NCBI RefSeq assembly: GCF_025398155.2 | Contig: NZ_CP104562.2 | Span: 1,426,001-1,490,000 of the forward strand | Direction of reading: 5' to 3' | Source of the DNA: Roseateles amylovorans | GTDB lineage: Bacteria; Pseudomonadota; Gammaproteobacteria; Burkholderiales; Burkholderiaceae_C | DNA length: 64,000 nucleotides | Shown here: one piece after another, positions 18,076-27,614 of the stretch | How the letters are laid out: each line of letters starts with the position of its first letter | Numbering within the stretch: position 1 is the first letter of the stretch | Made by a program: the position numbers and the translations under genes | The notes under the pieces: model-generated | The model's database searches: none | The model's input: the letters and a program-made list of their open reading frames with translations, nothing else | Told to the model about the DNA's origin: nothing

Positions 18076-19044
18076 ATGAATCCCCGCTGGATTGCTCATC
18101 GATATGGTCTGGCTGACGTGGCGCATCGTCTTGAAGACGAGGATGGCGTGCTCGTTCGCGAATCCCTGGACGTCGTTCGTCAGGCCTCCGCCCTGGTGGA
18201 TTGCACGCGCCATTCCTGCGCTCGCTTCTTGCGTCGGGCGCGGACCCGGCACCGCGAGCGTGCGCGCCGGGCGCGCGAGGCGCTGCAGGCGCGTGCCGAG
18301 ACCGTCGAACGTGAGACGCGAATCGCGGTGATGAACGAGGCCGCCACCTTGCTGGGGCAACTCCGCGAGGAGCGCCAGGCCTTGCGCGACACCGTTCATT
18401 CCCTTGCGGTGGACGCGGTCCGTCAGGCCGCACGGCGGCTGCTGATGGATGTCCCTGCGGAGTGGCCGACCGCATCCAGTGTGGCGTTGGCCCTGGCGGA
18501 TTGGCGTGCGCTTGACCTGGCGGACCAGGTGACCCTCAGGGTGCACCCGGAGGACCTGTCCGTCGGCGGGCGCTTCGGGAGCCTTGGGCAGTCACGGCGC
18601 TCGACCTGGGCCACCGAAGGTGAGGCGCCAGGTGATGCGACCCGCACCGATGAAGCCATCGCCAAGGGATGGTCGCTCCGCCCCGATCCCACGCTGAAGC
18701 GGGGCCAGTGCGTGCTCCGGCATACGGCCGGCAGCATCCACGCCGACTTCTCCGTGAATGTTCTGACGCTTTGTGATGCGTTGGTCTCGCTGGATTGGCT
18801 GGACAACACCACTCATGCTGCCGACACCGAACTCAACACCAATGTTGATGTTGATGTCGATGTCGATGCAGCACGGTCCCCCGCTGAGGTGCGCGCCGAT
18901 CGTCAGCCTGCGGCCGACACCGCGCGGTCGATGCTTGCGATGCCACCCACTCACCCCAGTGCGCCCGAATCGGGCAACGGGGCTGTCGGTCCGGGAATGC
19001 TGTCGACGCCTCAAACCGGTTCCAACTCGCCGATCAATTCGTGA
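18076..19044 (+). CDS. sctL: T3SS ATPase stator/regulator SctL with extended acidic tail
   Basis: Peripheral stalk of the export ATPase, family of YscL/HrpE/FliH. Residues ~50-150 are strongly helical and Arg/Glu/Ala-rich. Residues ~165-245 hold the conserved domain, with DPTLKRGQCVLRHTAGSIHADFS and a following helix. At 322 residues it is longer than usual. The last ~75 residues look disordered and contain NVDVDVDVD, encoded by five tandem hexanucleotides (18841-18870). The ATG is the first start after an in-frame stop and has no Shine-Dalgarno, so the message may be leaderless. First gene of the plus-strand unit. Confidence 0.82.
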   Translation: MNPRWIAHRYGLADVAHRLEDEDGVLVRESLDVVRQASALVDCTRHSCARFLRRARTRHRERARRAREALQARAETVERETRIAVMNEAATLLGQLREERQALRDTVHSLAVDAVRQAARRLLMDVPAEWPTASSVALALADWRALDLADQVTLRVHPEDLSVGGRFGSLGQSRRSTWATEGEAPGDATRTDEAIAKGWSLRPDPTLKRGQCVLRHTAGSIHADFSVNVLTLCDALVSLDWLDNTTHAADTELNTNVDVDVDVDAARSPAEVRADRQPAADTARSMLAMPPTHPSAPESGNGAVGPGMLSTPQTGSNSPINS

Positions 19045-19066
19045 TCTGAATCAAGGAGTCCTTCCC

Positions 19067-19285
19067 ATGTCTGTCAACGACCCCCTGTCTTCTTTCGTCA
19101 ACGACTTCGCTCACAAGCATGCGACGTTCGACAAGGACATCCAGGAATCACTCTCCCTGGAGGGCCCAAGCGGCCAGCGCTTCGTCGAGACCGTGCAGAG
19201 CATGCAGAGAGAGATGCTGGCGGTTCAGATCAGCTTGCGCACCCGTCACGGCCTGCTCAAGAAGGTCATGAACGAACTGCGATGA
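19067..19285 (+). CDS. Small helical T3SS protein in the HrpF position
   Basis: 72-residue protein with AAGGAG nine bases upstream of its ATG. It is charged and mostly helical: a N-terminal FVNDFAHKHATFDKDIQ stretch, then a Gln/Met/Arg-rich helix ending GLLKKVMNELR. No cysteines, signal peptide or membrane segment. It overlaps sctC (ATGA). In Pseudomonas syringae the gene between sctL (hrpE) and hrcC includes hrpF, also about 74 residues, so position suggests a HrpF-type part or a needle chaperone. I do not recognise the sequence itself. Confidence 0.75.
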   Translation: MSVNDPLSSFVNDFAHKHATFDKDIQESLSLEGPSGQRFVETVQSMQREMLAVQISLRTRHGLLKKVMNELR

Positions 19286-21069
19286 AACGCGAGGCGACAT
19301 CGAAGTGGGCGCCGTTTTGTATCGGCGCCCTGTTGCTGCTGGCGAGTGCCTGCGTCACCCCGGATGCCGGTGCGGTGACGCCGGCCGCCTGGAAGGAGGT
19401 CCGCTACAGCTACCGGGCGGACGAGGAGACCACCCTGGGTGCGGTGCTGGACAGCTTCGCCGCTGCCATGGGTCTTCAGTTGCGGCTGTCCGATGAGAAG
19501 CTGCGCAGTCGCAAGGTGACGCTCAAGGGGCGCGGCCTTGCGCCTGACCAGTTTCTCGATCAGCTGGCGCAGTCCCAGATGCTGGAGTGGTTCGTCTACC
19601 AAGGCGTCCTGCACATTTCGCCGCCGTCGGGCACCGTGACCCAGCGGCTGGAACTGAGCACGCAGTCGGCGGCGAGCGCCCGGCAGGCCTTGATCGGCCT
19701 GGGGCTTTTCGAGCAGAAGTTCGGCTGGGGGGAACTCGATACCGACCCGCCGGCCGTGCTGGTCGGGGGGCCCGCCGCGTATGTGGCGCATGTGCGCCGT
19801 GCGCTGCGGCCCCCGACAGCACCGCCCGCGGCGCCCAAGGCGGAGCGACCGAAGATGATGGTCTTCCGGCTCAAGCATGCCGTCGCATCGGATCGCCAGA
19901 TGAGCGTTCGCGGCCAGGTCACCACGAGCCCAGGGCTGGCCACCACCTTGCGGCAGATCTTGTCGGATGGCCGGGACTTGAGCGATGTCGGGCGGGCAAC
20001 AGGACGAAATGCGGCTGCGTCGCCCTCGACCCCTGTCCAACCGGCAGCGCAGGGCTTCGGCGCGATGCCCGCTCCGATGGGGGCGGGAACCTCTGCGCTG
20101 CAGTCACTGCAGGACACCTTGACCGGTCTGAGCAGTGGTGCGCTGCTGGCGTCTCAGTTGCCGGGTGCAGGCAGCGCCGCGGGGCTGGGCGCAATTGCGC
20201 CGAGCTCGCCCGCGCCGGCGAGGCGAGCGGCCGCGGTGGCGAATCCGCCTGTGGACGTGCCCGAGAACCATGACCGCCTGCCCGTGGTGGCGGCCTATGC
20301 GCCGCTGAACGCCGTGCTGATCTGGGATCTGCCTTCGCGACGCCCGGAGTACGAGGCGTTGATCGCCGATCTGGATCAGGCGGTCCGTCAGGTGGAAATC
20401 AACGTCGAGATTCTGGACGTCAACACCAACGCCCTGCGCGACTGGGCGGTGGATCTGACCGCCGGCTCCGGTGCGGCGCGGGTGCAGATCAATCCCGCCG
20501 GGACCGTGGGGGCGTCTGCGGGTGAGTCCTCGCAAAACTCGTCGATGGTCCTGTGGGCCACTGACCGCCTGACCCTTCGACTCAGAGCGCTGGAATCCCG
20601 AGGTGAGGCCCGTGTGCTGTCCCGACCCTCGCTGCTGACTCAGGACAATGTGGGCGCGGTGTTGGACATGAGCCAGTCGATCAATGTCCGGCTGGTCGGC
20701 GAGCGTGCCGTGGACCTGCGCACGGTGACGGCTGGAACGTCGCTGCGGGTCACACCCAGCATCGTGGGTGAAGGCGAGGATGCGACCGTGCGGGTCACGC
20801 TCGACATCGAGGACGGTGCCTTGAAGAACACCGACGGTGACCAAGCCAATCCCATGGTCGGCAACAGCGCCGTCAGCACGCAGGCGGTCGTCCGTCAGGG
20901 CGAGTCCCTGGTGGTCGGCGGCTATCGGCGACAGAACACCGAGACCGTTCACAGCCGCGTGCCCGGGCTGCATTCCTTGCCGCTGCTGGGCTGGCTGTTT
21001 CGCAGTGACAGCGCGGTCACCGACGAGCGCGAGCGTTTGTTCATCCTCACCGCAAGGATCGTCAAGTGA
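19282..21069 (+). CDS. sctC: T3SS outer-membrane secretin SctC
   Basis: Outer-membrane ring of the injectisome, family of YscC/HrcC. The 595-residue protein starts with a hydrophobic signal (about residues 12-25). Periplasmic N-domains follow, with YSYRADEETTLGAVLDSFAAAMG and FVYQGVLHISPPSG. The C-terminal secretin domain has SRPSLLTQDNVGAVLD, then VVRQGESLVVGGYRR and LPLLGWLF. A Gly/Ala/Ser-rich linker covers about residues 235-310. Its start overlaps the upstream small gene. No pilotin (HrpT-like) gene is seen nearby. Confidence 0.95.
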   Translation: MKREATSKWAPFCIGALLLLASACVTPDAGAVTPAAWKEVRYSYRADEETTLGAVLDSFAAAMGLQLRLSDEKLRSRKVTLKGRGLAPDQFLDQLAQSQMLEWFVYQGVLHISPPSGTVTQRLELSTQSAASARQALIGLGLFEQKFGWGELDTDPPAVLVGGPAAYVAHVRRALRPPTAPPAAPKAERPKMMVFRLKHAVASDRQMSVRGQVTTSPGLATTLRQILSDGRDLSDVGRATGRNAAASPSTPVQPAAQGFGAMPAPMGAGTSALQSLQDTLTGLSSGALLASQLPGAGSAAGLGAIAPSSPAPARRAAAVANPPVDVPENHDRLPVVAAYAPLNAVLIWDLPSRRPEYEALIADLDQAVRQVEINVEILDVNTNALRDWAVDLTAGSGAARVQINPAGTVGASAGESSQNSSMVLWATDRLTLRLRALESRGEARVLSRPSLLTQDNVGAVLDMSQSINVRLVGERAVDLRTVTAGTSLRVTPSIVGEGEDATVRVTLDIEDGALKNTDGDQANPMVGNSAVSTQAVVRQGESLVVGGYRRQNTETVHSRVPGLHSLPLLGWLFRSDSAVTDERERLFILTARIVK

Positions 21070-21214
21070 ACGCCCTTACCGACCCCGGGGCCGCCACGGT
21101 GTGGCCCGCTCCCGCGTGGTGCTGGATGAAGGCCGCGTCGCCTCGATGGGACGTTCCCACTCAGCGCCCCGAGCCTTCGCCTACCCACCCCCACTGAAGT
21201 CCACGAGTCATTTC

Positions 21215-22426
21215 ATGACCATCAAATCCGTCTCTGTCGCGCTGGACTATGCCGCCCCGCTCCCAACGGAACCCGTCGTCCAGCAACGGAAAGCCGAGCA
21301 CCGTCGGCAGGAGCCTGCCCACCCGGATCCCGAACTGCGGCCTGACTGGTTGCGACAGGCCGGCAGCCTCGGCTTGAAGTCGGACAGCTTCGAGGAGATC
21401 ACGTTTCAGAGCAGCGAGTCCGAGGAAGCCAAACTGCACGACGACGAGCTCGATCGCGGGGTCGAGGGTCGGCAGCGGCTCGAGGCGAGCGTGCCGGTCG
21501 AGCAGGTTCGCCAGGTGATGCGGTTGATGGAAAGCAACGACGGCTACATGCACCTGCGCAGCCAGGCGCGGCGCTTCGCCGAGCTGTGGGCCCGGGATCC
21601 CCAGGCGGCGCTGGATCACCTGGCCCCGTCGGCCTATCCGCCCGCTCAGCGTTATGCGGTCATCCGGATGGCCGCAGAGCTGATGGAGAAGACCGAGGGC
21701 ATCCGGGAGCCACAGAAGCTGGCCTTGGTCGAGCAGTTCCAGGCGATCGAGCAATCCGAGGATCCGGCGTTGCGTCGCCTGTTTGCCGCCATGGAAGCGG
21801 CCGCACCCAAGGCGGCTTCGCCCAGTGCCGGCTCGCCCACCGATCGCACCTCCTCCTTGATGCAACTGCTGTCTTCGCGACCGACGGCCCGCGTTTTGCT
21901 TGACTCGGCGCCAAGTCTGGAAGGGATCGCGGCCTTCAATGAGCAGGCACGGCAGGCGCCGGAGTCGGGCCGCTTCAACAGCCCGTCCGCCGAGGTGGGC
22001 ATGCTGGTGGGCATGGCCCGCCTGGTGGGCCTGGTTCGAACCATGGGCGAGCACGGTGCCTCGCTGATGACCCAGGCTCGCACACCTGGGGCGGCCAATC
22101 CGGCGACCGTGCTCAAGGTGACCCGCGCCTTGTTCGATGTCTGCGGGTCGGCCGCGCCCGCTCCTCTGATGGAAAAGCTGTTCAGCGGATCGCTCCAGGT
22201 CACTCGGCTGACAAGGCCCGAGGTGGAGGGCCATCTGCTGAGTCAGATCCCGAAGTTTCCCGAGGCGGTCTGGCTGAACCTGGACACCAAGTCCACGATG
22301 CAGAAGGTGCTGCGCGATTCCCTCGGCATGGAATACCGGCGGCAGGGGCTCATCGGACCCACCGGCACACCCGATCGGACCGAGAGTCAACGCGCGCGCC
22401 TGCTGCGTCCGGCTGGCAATGATTGA
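21215..22426 (+). CDS. sctW: T3SS gatekeeper protein SctW
   Basis: Gatekeeper that holds back effectors until contact and orders translocator export, family of HrpJ/YopN/InvE. The 403-residue soluble protein is largely helical. The N-terminal third (to about residue 75) is polar and charged. The HrpJ-like helical bundle follows, beginning VRQVMRLMESNDGYMHLRSQARRFAEL. The start MTIKSVSVAL is chosen because it gives family length; its Shine-Dalgarno is weak. A start at 21146 (MGRSHS) would add 23 residues. The gap from sctC is 145 bases. In the Hrp1 family hrpJ likewise comes immediately before hrcV. Confidence 0.85.
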   Translation: MTIKSVSVALDYAAPLPTEPVVQQRKAEHRRQEPAHPDPELRPDWLRQAGSLGLKSDSFEEITFQSSESEEAKLHDDELDRGVEGRQRLEASVPVEQVRQVMRLMESNDGYMHLRSQARRFAELWARDPQAALDHLAPSAYPPAQRYAVIRMAAELMEKTEGIREPQKLALVEQFQAIEQSEDPALRRLFAAMEAAAPKAASPSAGSPTDRTSSLMQLLSSRPTARVLLDSAPSLEGIAAFNEQARQAPESGRFNSPSAEVGMLVGMARLVGLVRTMGEHGASLMTQARTPGAANPATVLKVTRALFDVCGSAAPAPLMEKLFSGSLQVTRLTRPEVEGHLLSQIPKFPEAVWLNLDTKSTMQKVLRDSLGMEYRRQGLIGPTGTPDRTESQRARLLRPAGND

Positions 22427-22477
22427 CCGACAGCCGCCCCCGCGGCGAAGCCGCTCAGCGCGGCGCGATTGACAGAC

Positions 22478-24661
22478 ATGGCAGTTTCCAAATCCTCAAG
22501 GGCGGTCGGCACGACCGCTGCACCTCCCCCGGCGCCTGGCGCGCCGAGCCCGAAGTCGGACGGCTACCGGATGCCGCTGGCGCTCTCGCTCGCGGCTCAG
22601 ATCGCACCGCGCGGGGAGCGGGCGGAGGTGGTGGTCACCATCCTGGTGGTCGCGGTGGTGTTTGCCATGCTGCTGCCCATCCCCACCTGGCTGCTCGACC
22701 TGCTGATTGCCGTGAACCTGTGCATGTCCGCGCTGCTGATCGTGCTGGTGCTGCAGGTGCAGAAGACCACCGGGCTGAGCGCTTTCCCGTCGCTTTTCCT
22801 GGTGACCACCTTGTTCCGCGTCGCGATCAGCGTGGCCAGCACCCGGCAGATCCTGCTCAACGCGGAGGCCGGGCACATCATCACGGCCTTCGGTGAGATC
22901 GTGGTGGGCGGAAACCTGGTGGTGGGTCTGGTGATCTTCCTGGTCCTGACGGCGGTTCAGTTCATCGTGATCACCAAGGGCTCGGAGCGGGTGGCGGAAG
23001 TCGGCGCGCGCTTCTCGCTTGACGCGATGCCCGGTCGTCAGATGGCGATCGACATGGAACGCAAGTCGGGCGTCACCACCCAGGAGGAGGCCCGTGCGCA
23101 GCGCGATGCCTTGACCGAGGAGAGCCAGTTCTTCGGCGCGATGGACGGCACGATGAAGTTCGCCAAGGGCGATTCCATCGTGGGCATCGTCATTGTGCTG
23201 GTCAATCTGATTGGCGGCCTGGCGATCGGCATGTTGCAGCGAGGCATGGAAGCGGGGCAGGCGCTGCAGCTATATGCCATTCTGACCGTCGGCGACGGCC
23301 TGGTCGCTCAGATTCCCGCGCTGCTGATGTCGCTGGCCGCTGGCCTGCTGGTCACCCGGGTGGCCAAGCCCACGGGCGGGCACAACATCGGCACGGAACT
23401 GACCTCGCAGCTGTTGGCCCAACCCAAGGCCTGGGTGACCGCCAGCGGGGCGATGGTGGCCTTCGGCATGCTTCCGGGGATGCCGCTGCTGGCCTTTGCC
23501 ACGCTGGCCCTCGCGTCCGCCACCGTGGGTCTGACCGCCATGGCGCGCAACATGCGGAAGAAGAAGGACGCGGAGCGCGCGGTGGCCACCGGCCTTCAGG
23601 AGTCCCGGGAATTCTCGGTGGTGCGTCCGTTCCTGCTGCGGCTCAGCGACCGTCTGTCGCCGGAGGTGGCGGCCAAGGCCGTGCAGACCTGCCGCTCTGC
23701 CCGCAATGCGCTGGTGACGCGCTTGGGCCTGGTGACGCCGCCGATCTATGCCGACGAAGGACAGCCCCTGGAAGACGCCGACGTGGAGTTCTGCCACGGC
23801 GAGGTTCGGGTGTTTGCCCTGTGGCTGAATGAAGACCTGCGCACCTTTTCCTGGATTCACGACGATGGCAGTGGTTTCGACCTGCCTGCCACCCAGGTGG
23901 AGATCGGGGCCGGACTGGCAGGCTCCGTGCGCCTGTGGATGGACGAGGCGGCGGTCGCCCAGTTGTCGCCCACCCCTTTCGATGTGCAGGACGTCTGGAC
24001 GCGATTGAACGGCCTGACCATCGAGAGCCTGATGCGCTATGGACCGAGCTATTTCGGCATTGAGGAAACCCAGAAGATCGTCGCCTGGACCGTACGCGGG
24101 GCCGTCGAGCTGGGCAAGGAGCTGGATCGCGCGCTTCCGGTGAGCCGCATGACCGAGGTCTTCCGGCGGCTCCTGGGTGAGCGGGTGAGCGTGCGCAATC
24201 TGCCGGTGATCCTGAACAGCCTGATCGAATGGGGGCCGCGTGAACGCGATCCTGCGGTGCTGACGGAGTGCATCCGGGCGGCGCTTCAGCGCGAGATCTG
24301 CGAATCCTATGCCGTGCGCCGCGAACTGCGGGTGTTGATGCTGGACAGTGAATTCGAATCGCTGATCCGCGGCGCGATCCGGCAGACCAGCTACGGGGAC
24401 TTCCTGTCGCTGGATGCAGAGACCACGGACGGCATCCTTGACGAGCTGAGCGCCAGCTATCTGTCGGTGATGGATGGCCACGGTCAGGTGGTGCTGCTGT
24501 GCGCCCAGGACATCCGGTCGCATGTCCGCCGGCTGCTGGCCGATCGAATCCCCGAGCTGGGGGTCATCGGCCTGTCGGAGCTTCCCCCCGAATATCGAGT
24601 GAATGTGCGCGCTGTCGTGAGCCTGCCCGAACGCGTGGGCGAAGGCGCGGAAATGTATTGA
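22478..24661 (+). CDS. sctV: T3SS major export gate protein SctV
   Basis: Inner-membrane export-gate nonamer, family of LcrD/HrcV/InvA/FlhA, 727 residues. The first ~330 residues hold about seven or eight hydrophobic helices. The FHIPEP-family signature region runs RVAEVGARFSLDAMPGRQMAIDMERKSG, then FFGAMDGTMKFAKGD. The C-terminal ~370 residues are the cytoplasmic ring domain that docks chaperones. ATG 22478 is preferred over a TTG three codons upstream. It lies 51 bases after sctW and one base before sctD. Confidence 0.97.
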   Translation: MAVSKSSRAVGTTAAPPPAPGAPSPKSDGYRMPLALSLAAQIAPRGERAEVVVTILVVAVVFAMLLPIPTWLLDLLIAVNLCMSALLIVLVLQVQKTTGLSAFPSLFLVTTLFRVAISVASTRQILLNAEAGHIITAFGEIVVGGNLVVGLVIFLVLTAVQFIVITKGSERVAEVGARFSLDAMPGRQMAIDMERKSGVTTQEEARAQRDALTEESQFFGAMDGTMKFAKGDSIVGIVIVLVNLIGGLAIGMLQRGMEAGQALQLYAILTVGDGLVAQIPALLMSLAAGLLVTRVAKPTGGHNIGTELTSQLLAQPKAWVTASGAMVAFGMLPGMPLLAFATLALASATVGLTAMARNMRKKKDAERAVATGLQESREFSVVRPFLLRLSDRLSPEVAAKAVQTCRSARNALVTRLGLVTPPIYADEGQPLEDADVEFCHGEVRVFALWLNEDLRTFSWIHDDGSGFDLPATQVEIGAGLAGSVRLWMDEAAVAQLSPTPFDVQDVWTRLNGLTIESLMRYGPSYFGIEETQKIVAWTVRGAVELGKELDRALPVSRMTEVFRRLLGERVSVRNLPVILNSLIEWGPRERDPAVLTECIRAALQREICESYAVRRELRVLMLDSEFESLIRGAIRQTSYGDFLSLDAETTDGILDELSASYLSVMDGHGQVVLLCAQDIRSHVRRLLADRIPELGVIGLSELPPEYRVNVRAVVSLPERVGEGAEMY

Positions 24662-24662
24662 C

Positions 24663-25739
24663 ATGGATTCGCGGAATTTCCATCAAGCGCAGTTGGATGA
24701 CGGGTTCGAGGAACTCGCGTCCGACCATGAGCCCGCGCAGCTTGCGGAAGAAGAATTGCTGGCGTCCGACCACGACGAACTGGAGCTGCGCGTCCTGTCG
24801 GGCCTGCAATCGGGCGCCGCCCTGCCCCTGGATGACAGCCTGACCGTCGGCAGCGGGGACGACTGCGATGTGCTGTTGCTGGACAACGGCATCGCGCCGA
24901 CGCATCTGCAAGTGGCCTGGAGCCCGGACGGCGAACTGACGCTCTACTGCGTGGAGGGCGCTGTCGTCGATGCCTACGGGCACGAGCTGCCCGCGGCATC
25001 GCCGCTTCTCACGGACGCGCCGTTCTGTGCGGCAGACGTCTGGCTGGTCGTGCAGCCCCGTGATGAACCCTGGACCCCGTGGACAGGACCAGCCCCCGCC
25101 GCTGAGGCCCCCCCTCCGGCCAAACCCGCGCTTGGTGCGCCCGAATCAGAAATTGAACTTCGCGCAGAGCCCCGACCCCGCGCACCGCAGCGGCCGAGAT
25201 CGAGCTCCGCAGTGGTGCGTGTGCTGGTACTGGGATGCGGCGCCTTGTCGACCCTGCTCGGCCTGGTCGCGTTGCTGACCCAGATGGGCGTCCCTGTGGC
25301 GGGCGATGCCTCTGCAGAGCCTGTGGTTCACGCCCCGTGGGCAGGTCACCGTGCCGGCGCGACGGCGCCGACTGGGTTGTCAGGTCCTGCGGCGATGGAA
25401 GGTTCCGCTTCCGTGCCGTCCCTGTCCTCCGTCGAGGCTGCGATTCCGGCTCCGGCTCCGGCTCCGGCAGGGCCTACCGGCGCACAGAGGGCTTCGGTGG
25501 CGCCCCGCCAGGCGCCAACACGCGCGGGCCCGGTGACCGTGGTCCGCCTGACTGACGACGAGTCGGTGGTGCTTCCGTTCGTGGTGCGCGAGGTGATGCT
25601 GGGGCAGCAAAGCCGAGTCACCCTGACCGACGGGCGAGTCCTGCTGCCGGGCGATGAGGTCGCCGGCTGGCGGCTGATGGAGGTGCGGGCCAGCACGCTG
25701 GTCTTCAGCGGCGAACAGCGGGTCCAGGTGCCATGGTGA
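24663..25739 (+). CDS. sctD: T3SS inner-membrane ring protein SctD
   Basis: Outer part of the inner-membrane ring, family of YscD/HrpQ. Residues ~41-130 form a cytoplasmic FHA-like domain (ELRVLSGLQSGAALPL, then VGSGDDCDV). A Pro-rich stretch leads to one transmembrane helix at about residues 183-209. The periplasmic part (~150 residues) is short and half of it is Ala/Pro-rich linker, so there seems to be less periplasmic domain than in YscD. It starts just after sctV and overlaps sctN. The call rests on FHA-TM layout plus gene order. Confidence 0.82.
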   Translation: MDSRNFHQAQLDDGFEELASDHEPAQLAEEELLASDHDELELRVLSGLQSGAALPLDDSLTVGSGDDCDVLLLDNGIAPTHLQVAWSPDGELTLYCVEGAVVDAYGHELPAASPLLTDAPFCAADVWLVVQPRDEPWTPWTGPAPAAEAPPPAKPALGAPESEIELRAEPRPRAPQRPRSSSAVVRVLVLGCGALSTLLGLVALLTQMGVPVAGDASAEPVVHAPWAGHRAGATAPTGLSGPAAMEGSASVPSLSSVEAAIPAPAPAPAGPTGAQRASVAPRQAPTRAGPVTVVRLTDDESVVLPFVVREVMLGQQSRVTLTDGRVLLPGDEVAGWRLMEVRASTLVFSGEQRVQVPW

Positions 25740-27091
25740 GTCGCGCCACCCCCTTGCGGGCCCGATGGCCGTCATCGGTCGTCGAGGCCATTCAAACCGC
25801 CAGTCTGACCCGACACCTCGGCCAGGTGCAGCGGGTTCAGGGCATGCTCATTGAAGGCAGTGTGCCGTCCACCAGCATTGGTGAACTTTGCGAGATCTTT
25901 CACCCCGATGCGCCGAAGAAGATCTGGCGCTGCGAGGTGGTGGGCTTCCATGGCAGCCATGTGCTGCTGTCCTCGCTGACGCCCCTTGAGGGGATCTCGG
26001 CCGGATGCATGATTCGGCCCTTGCGCGCGGTGCACCATGTCGCGGTGGGCGCGCAGTTGATGGGACGGATTCTGGACGGCTTCGGCGACCCGCTGGACGG
26101 CAAGCCGATGTTGCGCGCGGACGAGCCCGGCGTGGCCTTGCGACCGGTGATCGCCGACGCCCCGCCGCCGACCGAGCGCTGGCGGATCAAGGACCGATTC
26201 CCCACCGGCGTGCGCAGCGTGGACACCCTGTTGACCGTCGGCCAAGGCCAGCGGATCGGACTGTTTGCCGGTCCCGGTTGTGGCAAGACCACGATGATGG
26301 CCGCCGTGGGGCGAGGCAGTCCGGCGGATGTGATCGTCGTCGCCCTGATCGGCGAGCGCGGCCGGGAGGTCCGAGAGTTCACCGAGCATGAGTTCGACGC
26401 CGACCTGATGGCGCGCACCGTCATGGTCTGTGCCACGTCGGACCGCACATCGATCGAGCGGGTCCGGGCCGCCTTCACGGCCACCACCATCGCCGAAGGA
26501 CTGCGGGACCAGGGCTTCAACGTCCTGTTGATGGTGGACTCGTTGACCCGCCTGGCGCGGGCCCAGCGCGAGATCGGCCTGGCCGCCGGTGAAGCGCCCG
26601 CGCGGGCCGGCTTCCCGCCCTCGGTCTATGCCTTGCTGCCTCGTCTGATCGAGCGGGCGGGCAACGCGGCCGGCGGGTCGATCACGGCCTTCTATACCGT
26701 GCTGCTGGAGGGCGAGCTTCGGTCCGACCCGATCAGCGAAGAGGCTGTGTCGCTGCTGGATGGACACATCGTTCTCTCGCGCAAACTGGCGGAGCAGGGG
26801 CTGTACCCCGCCGTCGACGTGCTCGCGAGCCTGAGCCGGGTGATGTCCAACATCGTGCCGCGTGAACAGACTCGGGCGGCGGGGCGGATTCGGGAAGTGC
26901 TGTCCGGCTATCGCGACATGGAACTGATGGTGCGTCTGGGCGAGTATCGCGAGGGCGTCGATCCGGCCACCGACAGCATCGTGGCCGACTATCCCAAGGT
27001 CATCGACTTTCTGAAGCAGGACACCCGAACGCCGGTGGCGTTTGAGGACAGCCTGGCGCGACTGACGGCGCTGGCCGGACGTGCAGCGTGA
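25733..27091 (+). CDS. sctN: T3SS export ATPase SctN
   Basis: Hexameric ATPase at the injectisome base that unfolds and feeds substrates, family of YscN/HrcN/FliI. The 452-residue protein has the Walker A loop AGPGCGKTT at residues 179-187; most relatives have GVGKS or GGGKS there. It also has the conserved GERGREVREF and the Walker B strand LLMVDSLTRLARAQREIG. Later come the GEAPARAGFPPSVYALLPRL and ILSR-like (HIVLSRKLAEQG) regions. The start overlaps the sctD stop; a GTG one codon on is the alternative. Confidence 0.97.
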   Translation: MVSRATPLRARWPSSVVEAIQTASLTRHLGQVQRVQGMLIEGSVPSTSIGELCEIFHPDAPKKIWRCEVVGFHGSHVLLSSLTPLEGISAGCMIRPLRAVHHVAVGAQLMGRILDGFGDPLDGKPMLRADEPGVALRPVIADAPPPTERWRIKDRFPTGVRSVDTLLTVGQGQRIGLFAGPGCGKTTMMAAVGRGSPADVIVVALIGERGREVREFTEHEFDADLMARTVMVCATSDRTSIERVRAAFTATTIAEGLRDQGFNVLLMVDSLTRLARAQREIGLAAGEAPARAGFPPSVYALLPRLIERAGNAAGGSITAFYTVLLEGELRSDPISEEAVSLLDGHIVLSRKLAEQGLYPAVDVLASLSRVMSNIVPREQTRAAGRIREVLSGYRDMELMVRLGEYREGVDPATDSIVADYPKVIDFLKQDTRTPVAFEDSLARLTALAGRAA

Positions 27092-27561
27092 GTCCGCTGG
27101 ACAGCCCTCGTCGGCGTCATCTCTACGAACCCGACACGCCGGCGCCGCCCGATGCGCGGCTTCCCGATGTCAGGAAGATCGCCGCCATCGCAGGGCGACG
27201 GGTGATCATGGCCGACATTGAGCTCCGGCGGGCGCAATTGGCAGCGGACAACGCCGCGCATGCCCACGTCCAGGCCGAGCAGGCACTGATGGATCACATC
27301 GACTGGGTGGCCGCCGAGCGCAGCCGATTGAGCGAGGAATGCCAACAGGGCACACGCGATGCCGGCGCCCTGCGGCGCTGGCGCCAGCGAGACCAGGCGC
27401 TGATCGACAGCGTCGGGCCGATGCGCCAGGCTGTCGACGACCGGTTTCGGGAACTCGAAGACGCCCAGTTGGCGCTTGCCCAGGCGCTGGGCCGCCAGCG
27501 GGCCCTGTCCCGTCGCAATGAAAAATACGGCATCCTGATCGAGAAGCTCACCGAAGCCTGA
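27088..27561 (+). CDS. sctO: T3SS central stalk protein SctO
   Basis: Coiled-coil stalk that links the ATPase to the export gate, family of YscO/HrpO/FliJ. The 157-residue protein is almost wholly charged helix from about residue 28 on, with heptad-like patterns and no membrane segment. It starts at a GTG overlapping the sctN stop (GTGA), the usual position right after sctN. A dyad-symmetric terminator follows. A needle-length regulator (sctP), which often comes next, is absent here. Confidence 0.78.
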   Translation: MSPLDSPRRRHLYEPDTPAPPDARLPDVRKIAAIAGRRVIMADIELRRAQLAADNAAHAHVQAEQALMDHIDWVAAERSRLSEECQQGTRDAGALRRWRQRDQALIDSVGPMRQAVDDRFRELEDAQLALAQALGRQRALSRRNEKYGILIEKLTEA

Positions 27562-27576
27562 GCGCGCCTCTTGCCT

Positions 27577-27603
27577 GCCATCGCGGGCAGAACCCGCGAT
27601 GGC
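27577..27603. terminator. Bidirectional terminator hairpin between sctO and sctU
   Basis: A perfect 11-bp stem (27577-27587 with 27593-27603) closes a five-base loop between the convergent ends of sctO and sctU. No T-tract flanks either side, so termination may be weak or need Rho. Confidence 0.6.
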
Positions 27604-27614
27604 GCCGAACGGCC

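Noticed and set aside
19067..19285. This small gene as the inner rod sctI
   Set aside because: The gene at 32233-32604 has the proper sctI C-terminus and sits before sctJ.
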